Shown: piece by piece, positions 1-4,296 of the stretch
Position numbering within the stretch: position 1 is the stretch's first letter
How the letters are laid out: the number at the start of each line of letters is the position of its first letter
Assembly (NCBI GenBank): GCA_035291905.1
Contig: DATDRF010000104.1
Coordinates: 1 to 9,338, forward strand
Direction: 5' to 3'
Length of the DNA: 9,338 bases
DNA from: JACPLA01 sp035291905
Lineage (GTDB): Bacteria > Bacteroidota > Ignavibacteria > UBA10030
Notes under the pieces: generated by a model
What the model saw: only the letters and a program-made list of their open reading frames with translations
Told to the model about the DNA's origin: nothing
Database searches by the model: none
Position numbers and translations under genes: made by a program

Positions 1-88
1 CAGAGGTCAAAGGGCAGAAGAGAGGAGAGGAATTCATTGTGAGCCCGCCGTTGTGCATCTCGGTTCACGGGCGCTTGGCGGGCGCCTG

Positions 89-111
89 CCCCGCAATGTT
101 GTTGTGCGGGG
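89..111. repeat. GC hairpin of the CCCGCC family
   Basis: Arms CCCCGCA (89-95) and TGCGGGG (105-111) pair over 7 bp around a 9-nt T/G-rich loop. The hairpin follows GCGCCTG, as do the hairpins at 3282-3301 and, in reverse orientation, 7832-7869. The arm sequence differs from the usual CCCGCC/GGCGGG, but pairing is kept by paired changes. Confidence 0.6.
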
Positions 112-129
112 AAACAATCTGGATCTCGA

Positions 130-188
130 GAGGACGCGGAAGATTCGAACTCATCCCGCGCCTAGATTCAGCCGCTCACTACGCCCAC
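130..188. repeat. 59-bp perfect direct repeat, copy 1
   Basis: Identical base for base to 3319-3377. It contains GATTCGAAC, which on the minus strand reads like a tRNA T-loop, but no tRNA cloverleaf can be drawn around it. Confidence 0.85.
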
Positions 189-199
189 AAGCGAGTCTT

Positions 200-218
200 A
201 ATCCCCATTGGGGGGATT
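200..218. repeat. AATCCCC/GGGGATT hairpin
   Basis: Arms AATCCCC (200-206) and GGGGATT (212-218) with a 5-nt loop. It occupies the same place in the composite repeat as 3418-3435. It lies about 45 bp beyond the stop of the gene at 265-2943, but on that strand no T-run follows, so I do not call it a terminator. Confidence 0.55.
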
Positions 219-264
219 TGACAGCAGTAAATAGTGAATGGTGCGGGATGGGGGGTTGAGTTCG

Positions 265-2943
265 TCACCTCACCAACACAAGCTTTCTCATCGCCCTGAA
301 TCCTGAGCCCGCCTGCCCCGTGTTCCCTGACGGGGTCGAAGGACCGGCTTCCATTTGGAGGAAATAAACACCGCTCGGGAATCCCGATGCATCCCATGTT
401 GCTCTGTGCACTCCCGCCGGAAGCATCTCATCAACAATCGTCGCCACAACTCTACCAAGCAGGTCATACACCCGCAGCTTCACATTACTGACCGCTGACA
501 GCTGATAGCTGAATGCTGTTTCCGGATTGAAAGGATTCGGGAAATTCTGATGAAGCGCAAACGCCGCCGGCTGGGGATTCGTTTCGACGGCCGCGTCTGT
601 CACAGCGGTCGCCCGAACAAGCTTCCATTTCTTTTCCACCGCCTGTCCCGTCAAACCCGATACTGTGAGGGTGACCGAATAGACGCCCGGAGTGCTGTAA
701 CTGTGCACCGGATTTGGCGACGTGCTGCCTGTTCCGTCCCCAAAATCCCATGAGTAGCTCCGCGCCCCCTGCCAGGACCGATTGGCAAAGGTCACGGCAA
801 GCGGCACCGACCCCCTGACGTTGACGGCATCAAATGACGCAAAGGGGCGAAGCCTGCCTCGGAAGATGTCGCCCAACGGAGGGATCCCCGGTGAAATAGA
901 GCGCTGCTTCCAGACCATCGTTTCGTTGTCGACATACACGTCGGTATTGGGCGTCGAGTCACCGCTCCCTGTAAGCTGAGAAACAACAGAGCCGTCAAAC
1001 ACCCGCGCCTCGTTCCCCTGTGACCACGCAACCCTCCCGTTGCTCAGCCACATCCAGTGCGCGACTTCCGGCGCAACACGGGCGACTTTCGTTTCTTTTC
1101 CCGATGCAATGTTGTAGTACACGAGGGTGGGATCAGAAACGTTCTTCTCAAACCAGGCAATGTTCAGCCCGTCGGTCACGGGATCGGTTGCGTCCCCGGT
1201 GCCGTTTGTGAGCTGTACGGTCCCTCCCCCGGAGGTATTCTTCATCATGATCTGATAAACTCCGTTCCGCCGTTCACTCCAGGCGATCACTCCATCCACA
1301 AAACTGAACCGGAATCCGACGAGGGAGTCTGTCATCCTGGTTTTGGTGAGGCCGTCGTAGTACATCAGCATGATATCCTCCCCCTCCGTGCGATACCAAA
1401 CAGCCGCGTTCCCGTCGACCAGCGTCGTGCCGTTGGTCGTGTCGAGCGATGCATCGTTCGTCAGTTGAATCAGAGTGTCCAGGCCGATCCGATAGATCCA
1501 GGCCTGATTGAAGGAATTCCCCGCGTTCGTTCTGAAGCCATGGAACCCTATGGAGCTGTCCGCGACGTACATATTCTCGCACTGAAGACTGTCGATCACC
1601 CTGACCGGCGTTGTGGAGCCGTCATAAAGCCAGAGCTGATTGAAATCCAGGCGCCAGACAGCGTATCCCGAATTGACCATCTCAAAGTCTTTGTACACGA
1701 GCGAGTCTGTCAGCTGCGTTGTTGGGCCTGCTCCGGCGTAGAACAGGCGGGGACTGGTCCGTTGCGGAAGAACCGCATCGGCAAAATTGCCCCAAAGGAT
1801 ATTCCCCCTCTCGATCATATGGAACCGCCTTTGCGCCGACCCGTTGACCGCGTCACTCGTGAGTTTTTCATAGGTCACCGGCACCCGCATCTCCACAGCG
1901 TCCCCGAGCGTCCATGCGATCTCATCGTCATCGATCACCGGATAATCCGCAATTCCCAGATCTGTCACTCCACCGCCTTCGACCGAATAGAGCCTCATCA
2001 CCCTTCCTCCCCCGGTCCCCAAGACCCACACGACCTGGCCGTTGTCGATGTGCGGGGGTTGAATCAGATTCGAATCGGTCACCACCGTGATCGCCCCCGT
2101 GGAAGGCCGATAGATTCTCAACGTTGAGACCGCGTTTACCGTATCGGTAAGAGCCCCAACAACGACGCCGTCGCTGATGTCGTATCCCGCGATGATGCTT
2201 TGGCTATTCGCCTCTGCGACTGTCAGCAACGAATCGCCCACATACGCCTTCACCCGGGGATTCGATCCGTGTTGAAGCCAAACGATCCCCCCGTCCCTGA
2301 GAATGGGATCCCGATTGGGAACGGCGTTGGAGTCGGAGATCGTGCGGGTTGTTTTTCCGTCATAGAACATGATCGAAGAGCCCGCCAGCGTATCTTCGGA
2401 GGCGCCTGCCGACCAGGCGAGCTGTCCGAAGCACACGGACGGTTCCCGATTCCAGAGGGCCGCGCTGAACACGGAGTCGGTTCCGGAAGCCAGTTTCCGC
2501 AGGCGGATCTCGCTGCCGCTGGCAACCTTGTCTGCTGCAAAGGCGGCAAGTCCGTTCGAAACGGAGACGGAGAGCAGCCGGGCAGGATAGTATGCGTTTG
2601 ACGCGATCGTATCGGTCAGCCAGGTTCGGGTATTGAAGGCCTTGACGACTTTGGACGGCGTATTCCAAACGATATAGTCTCCGTCGATCGCATGGCGAAC
2701 GTCGGTAAGCCCTGAATCGATGGCGGTAATCTCCGCGCCGGAATAGTACTGAAGATAGTATGCCCCGCCTCCGTCGAGGTCTTTCCAGATCAGCCGTCCG
2801 CGATTAATCCGCAGGTCAGACGGGCTTAGTGTATTCAGAGTGAGGTTAAGAACGCGGTAGGTGCTTATCTCCTGTGCCTGGATCGGCAGGGTGAAAAGAG
2901 CAACACAGGTCAACAACATCTGGAACGGACGTAACGTCCCCAT
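265..2943 (-). CDS. Secreted beta-propeller-like protein with PKD domain and T9SS type A sorting domain
   Basis: 892 residues. Residues 1-23 form a Sec signal peptide (MGTLRPFQ, hydrophobic core, cleavage after a QAQ-like site). Residues about 25-695 carry roughly 16 copies of a short motif of the type DG-x-[IV]-x-W, spaced about 40-45 residues, for example DGVIAW, DGLNIAW and NGRVAW; this resembles TolB/WD40-like propeller blades, but the fold is inferred. Residues about 700-777 are a PKD domain with the signature WDFGDG at about 732-737. Residues about 795-892 are a T9SS type A sorting domain (NFPNPFNP, VYDLLGRVV, GVYFLQME, final MRKLVLVR). The known role of such domains is targeting through the type IX system to the cell surface or medium. 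No catalytic motif is visible, so an adhesive or structural role is a guess. The start is supported by GAAGGAGG just upstream. Oddities: an inserted linker near residues 868-884 and a heptanucleotide repeat inside the sorting domain. Confidence 0.93.
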   Translation of the reverse strand: MGTLRPFQMLLTCVALFTLPIQAQEISTYRVLNLTLNTLSPSDLRINRGRLIWKDLDGGGAYYLQYYSGAEITAIDSGLTDVRHAIDGDYIVWNTPSKVVKAFNTRTWLTDTIASNAYYPARLLSVSVSNGLAAFAADKVASGSEIRLRKLASGTDSVFSAALWNREPSVCFGQLAWSAGASEDTLAGSSIMFYDGKTTRTISDSNAVPNRDPILRDGGIVWLQHGSNPRVKAYVGDSLLTVAEANSQSIIAGYDISDGVVVGALTDTVNAVSTLRIYRPSTGAITVVTDSNLIQPPHIDNGQVVWVLGTGGGRVMRLYSVEGGGVTDLGIADYPVIDDDEIAWTLGDAVEMRVPVTYEKLTSDAVNGSAQRRFHMIERGNILWGNFADAVLPQRTSPRLFYAGAGPTTQLTDSLVYKDFEMVNSGYAVWRLDFNQLWLYDGSTTPVRVIDSLQCENMYVADSSIGFHGFRTNAGNSFNQAWIYRIGLDTLIQLTNDASLDTTNGTTLVDGNAAVWYRTEGEDIMLMYYDGLTKTRMTDSLVGFRFSFVDGVIAWSERRNGVYQIMMKNTSGGGTVQLTNGTGDATDPVTDGLNIAWFEKNVSDPTLVYYNIASGKETKVARVAPEVAHWMWLSNGRVAWSQGNEARVFDGSVVSQLTGSGDSTPNTDVYVDNETMVWKQRSISPGIPPLGDIFRGRLRPFASFDAVNVRGSVPLAVTFANRSWQGARSYSWDFGDGTGSTSPNPVHSYSTPGVYSVTLTVSGLTGQAVEKKWKLVRATAVTDAAVETNPQPAAFALHQNFPNPFNPETAFSYQLSAVSNVKLRVYDLLGRVVATIVDEMLPAGVHRATWDASGFPSGVYFLQMEAGPSTPSGNTGQAGSGFRAMRKLVLVR
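267..354 (-). repeat. 88-bp near-identical 3' coding end shared by the two secreted-protein genes, copy 1
   Basis: Aligns with 4297-4384 with two differences (286 and 349). It encodes the inserted linker PSTPSGNTGQAGSGFRA and the final MRKLVLVR. By hand count about a fifth of bases differ between the two genes over the next ~130 bp, so this end is far better conserved than the rest of the domain. Within it CCCCGT and ACGGGG can pair as a hairpin on the minus strand. Confidence 0.85.
488..518. repeat. Heptanucleotide tract inside sorting-domain coding sequence (CTGANNG units)
   Basis: On the plus strand four consecutive 7-nt units of the form CTGANNG run from 488 to 515, followed by another CTG. 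On the coding (minus) strand this encodes the SYQLSAVS part of the sorting domain. The intergenic tract at 6926-6960 has nearly the same units in another order. Confidence 0.85.
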
Positions 2944-2947
2944 GGCG

Positions 2948-2955
2948 CCTCCTTC
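2948..2955 (-). promoter_or_regulatory. Ribosome binding site of the 892-residue secreted protein
   Basis: GAAGGAGG on the minus strand ends 4 nt before the ATG at 2943. It is a strong Shine-Dalgarno match with slightly tight spacing and fixes the start. I could not identify a convincing promoter further upstream. Confidence 0.75.
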
Positions 2956-2992
2956 GGGTAGGATTGATCACAGGAAGGTAATAAGGACGGGA

Positions 2993-3008
2993 TGTTGAAG
3001 CAAGGGGG
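2993..3008 (+). repeat. 16-bp direct repeat TGTTGAAGCAAGGGGG, copy 1
   Basis: Identical to 4241-4256. An inverted near-copy lies at 6971-6986 (CCCCCTTCGCTTCAAG). The three copies lie about 50 bp upstream of one secreted-protein gene, just downstream of the other and about 280 bp upstream of that second gene. Confidence 0.7.
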
Positions 3009-3281
3009 GAGGGAAGGTGGGGTTCAGCGGTCATCCCCCGAATGCGGGAAACGCGGGGACAGAATACAGTTGGCAAAGAAGCCTTTGGAGAGGAATTGTC
3101 ATTGCCCGCCAACACGCGCCACACCCGCCACAAAGCGCAACGGGCAAGAAACTCGGCGGGCGAGCAGCGTAGCGGGCAAGCAGCACGGTCGACGACTCCC
3201 TACGGGATCGTAGATCGACTCGTCGAGCGGGTAAATGAGCTTGCTGGTTTGCATCCACACCGGGAGCGAAGCAAGCGCCTG

Positions 3282-3301
3282 CCCGCCGTCTTTTTGGCGG
3301 G
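3282..3301. repeat. CCCGCC/GGCGGG hairpin
   Basis: Arms CCCGCC (3282-3287) and GGCGGG (3296-3301) with a T-rich 8-nt loop, preceded by GCGCCTG. Same family as 89-111, 7081-7101 and, inverted, 7832-7869. Confidence 0.65.
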
Positions 3302-3318
3302 AAGAATCTGGCTCCCGG

Positions 3319-3377
3319 GAGGACGCGGAAGATTCGAACTCATCCCGCGCCTAGATTCAGCCGCTCACTACGCCCAC
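3319..3377. repeat. 59-bp perfect direct repeat, copy 2
   Basis: Identical to 130-188. Its last bases, CGCCCAC, form the left arm of the REP-like hairpin that follows. Confidence 0.85.
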
Positions 3378-3394
3378 GGTTGAAAACCGTGGGC
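3372..3394. repeat. REP-like hairpin, GAA loop
   Basis: Arms GCCCACGGTT (3372-3381) and AACCGTGGGC (3385-3394) pair over 10 bp around a GAA loop, followed by TACAAG. Further members are at 3655-3677 and 7599-7621. The short, conserved-loop hairpin resembles REP sequences mobilised by REP-associated tyrosine transposases (RAYT); no such transposase is in the window. Confidence 0.8.
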
Positions 3395-3417
3395 TACAAG
3401 CCCGACAGCGAATCCAA

Positions 3418-3435
3418 ATCCCCCTAAAGGGGGAT
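3418..3435. repeat. ATCCCCCT/AGGGGGAT hairpin, partner of the REP-like hairpin
   Basis: Arms ATCCCCCT (3418-3425) and AGGGGGAT (3428-3435) pair perfectly over 8 bp. A hairpin of this type follows the REP-like hairpin at 20-35 nt in all complete copies. Confidence 0.75.
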
Positions 3436-3599
3436 AGGAACAGCAGTTCACAATTGCGCCGCCGGAATTACGGGCACGCGAGGTGGCCGCGATAATGTGT
3501 GTTTATTTCACGACGACAACGCACTCTCCCTAAGTCTCCGAACCGTTCACAGGAGTGAAATACGGCATGTGTGTTGGAAGGAGTACGTTGTGGGACTTA

Positions 3600-3635
3600 C
3601 CTGCCCGCCCCGGCGAACCAATCGAGGCAGGCGGG
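3600..3635. repeat. 36-bp GC-rich inverted element, copy 1
   Basis: Begins CCTGCCCGCC and ends GGCAGGCGGG; the same ends and length occur at 4004-4039. Each end contains both CCTGCC/CCCGCC or their complements, so two alternative pairings are possible. The middle is diverged between copies. Confidence 0.65.
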
Positions 3636-3654
3636 AATTCCGGCGCGGTGCCAC

Positions 3655-3677
3655 GCCCAGGGATGAAATCCCAGGGC
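3655..3677. repeat. REP-like hairpin, diverged stem
   Basis: Arms GCCCAGGGAT (3655-3664) and ATCCCAGGGC (3668-3677) with the same GAA loop and the same CTATAAG-like tail as the others. The inner stem differs from 3372-3394 by paired changes (CGGTT/AACCG becomes GGGAT/ATCCC) and has one A-A mismatch. This covariation argues that the fold is selected. Confidence 0.75.
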
Positions 3678-3700
3678 TATAAGCCCTCGAGCGGGTCATG

Positions 3701-3762
3701 ATCCCCCTGTCACGTCCCGAAGGGATCCCTTCGGAAAAGTGATGGCTTCGGCAAAGGGGGAT
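3701..3762. repeat. Nested hairpin with 18-bp perfect palindrome
   Basis: Outer arms ATCCCCCT (3701-3708) and AGGGGGAT (3755-3762) equal those at 3418-3435, but here the loop has grown to 46 nt. It contains the perfect palindrome CCGAAGGGATCCCTTCGG (3717-3734), flanked by GTCAC and GTGAT. It looks like an insertion of one dyad into the loop of another. Confidence 0.7.
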
Positions 3763-3906
3763 AACCGAGGAGGTGCTCAGCAGGTCGACGCGGTATGTCG
3801 CAATCGTCGGCCGGCGGGGCGGACGGATTCAATCGTGCCTGCCTGCGTGCCGACCATTTCGTTTTTCTCAACACGTGGGAGCTTGTACTTCGGCAGGCAG
3901 GCGTTT

Positions 3907-3965
3907 AATTCCTCGCACAGATACCGCGATCTGTGAGCGTGTTATTACATCACGTGCGAGGAATT
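3907..3965. repeat. 59-bp element with 12-bp perfect inverted ends and an inner competing stem
   Basis: AATTCCTCGCAC (3907-3918) and GTGCGAGGAATT (3954-3965) are perfect reverse complements. Inside, CACAGAT (3916-3922) and ATCTGTG (3929-3935) form a 7-bp stem that shares bases 3916-3918 with the outer stem, so the two cannot be fully formed together. No gene lies next to it for an attenuator reading. A tiny MITE-like unit is the alternative. Confidence 0.65.
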
Positions 3966-4003
3966 TCCGGCACGCGGGGTGGGAGAGTTACACGGGGAGT
4001 TTC

Positions 4004-4039
4004 CCTGCCCGCCACGTGGGTCTAATGGAGGCAGGCGGG
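4004..4039. repeat. 36-bp GC-rich inverted element, copy 2
   Basis: Same ends (CCTGCCCGCC and GGCAGGCGGG) and same length as 3600-3635, with a diverged middle. Confidence 0.65.
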
Positions 4040-4068
4040 GATTGCGACAGAAGTTTTGCCGCAACAAT

Positions 4069-4185
4069 AATATTTATGAAAAGAGCGGCATCCCTCAAGG
4101 CGGGACTTTTGCAACTTTTTCACGCAGCAAATTTATTTTACGAAAGAGCGTGATCCCGTACGGCGGGACTTTTCTAAAGAAAAGT
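4069..4185. repeat. Degenerate tandem repeat, period about 63 bp, ending in an AT-rich dyad
   Basis: Two units (from 4069 and from about 4129) share an AT-rich start, GAAA(A)GAGCG, a short ATCCC-to-CGGGA hairpin and CGGGACTTTT (4101-4110 and 4164-4173). The second unit runs into a perfect dyad, ACTTTTCT (4168-4175) and AGAAAAGT (4178-4185). Each hairpin followed by TTTT resembles an intrinsic terminator on the plus strand, but no plus-strand gene lies upstream. Confidence 0.6.
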
Positions 4186-4240
4186 TGGACTACGTTCACA
4201 AACGGCTGAGTCTTCTCAGATCGCCGCAGTCTCCATCAAT

Positions 4241-4256
4241 TGTTGAAGCAAGGGGG
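4241..4256 (+). repeat. 16-bp direct repeat TGTTGAAGCAAGGGGG, copy 2
   Basis: Identical to 2993-3008. It is followed by GATAAC, as at the end of the nested hairpin at 3755-3766. Confidence 0.7.
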
Positions 4257-4268
4257 ATAACAACGGAA

Positions 4269-4296
4269 CTGTAAACTGATAACTGTCAACTAACCT
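4269..4296. repeat. Heptanucleotide tract (CTRWNNN units) overlapping a stop codon
   Basis: Four consecutive 7-nt units, three starting CTG and the last CTA. The last unit overlaps the stop codon (4295-4297) of the secreted-protein gene on the minus strand. Confidence 0.75.

Larger units (their letters stand above)
24..230. repeat. Composite dispersed repeat, copy 1
   Basis: This stretch matches 3244-3449 in order and orientation. Shared parts are a GCGCCTGCCC-led GC hairpin (89-111 here, 3282-3301 in copy 2), a perfectly identical 59-bp block (130-188 here, 3319-3377 in copy 2), an ATCCCC/GGGGAT hairpin and a trailing ACAGCAGT or CAGCAGTT. In this copy the REP-like hairpin that follows CGCCCAC in copy 2 is missing: CGCCCAC runs directly into AAGC. 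No gene is credible in 1-264; the short frames here simply translate the repeat. Confidence 0.8.
3244..3449. repeat. Composite dispersed repeat, copy 2 (complete form)
   Basis: Matches 24-230 in order: the GCGCCTGCCC-led hairpin (3282-3301), the identical 59-bp block (3319-3377), then a REP-like hairpin (3372-3394), then ATCCCCCT/AGGGGGAT (3418-3435) and CAGCAGTT. This copy retains the REP-like hairpin that copy 1 lacks. Confidence 0.8.
2944..4294. other. Repeat-rich intergenic region without a credible gene
   Basis: This 1.35-kb gap between the two minus-strand genes holds only repeat-derived short frames. They have no ribosome binding sites of note and change frame across repeat copies. 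Its content is listed separately: 16-bp repeats at both ends, the second composite repeat, REP-like hairpins, two 36-bp GC elements, a 59-bp element with inverted ends, a degenerate tandem repeat and a heptanucleotide tract running into the downstream stop codon. Around 3189-3226 there is also a weak dyad (TCGACGA/TCGTCGA). From 3487 to 3599 I see nothing recognisable. Confidence 0.7.

Noticed and set aside
130..188. tRNA or attachment-site fragment suggested by GATTCGAAC (T-loop complement)
   Set aside because: No acceptor stem, anticodon arm or CCA end can be drawn in either copy, and the T-stem would pair poorly.
200..218. Intrinsic terminator for the 892-residue protein gene
   Set aside because: The hairpin is good, but no T-run follows on the minus strand and it is part of a dispersed repeat also found away from gene ends.
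1057..2127. 356-codon open frame on the plus strand
   Set aside because: It lies wholly antisense to the well-supported secreted-protein gene. Its translation is rich in R, P and H with no recognisable domain and has no ribosome binding site of note.
3042..3383. 113-codon open frame on the plus strand in the intergenic region
   Set aside because: It is translated repeat: its C-terminal part is the same peptide as a frame at 39-221 because both cross the 59-bp repeat. No ribosome binding site and no domain.
3773..4153. 126-codon open frame on the plus strand
   Set aside because: It crosses the 59-bp element, the GC-rich 36-bp element and the tandem repeat; composition is not protein-like and no domain is visible.
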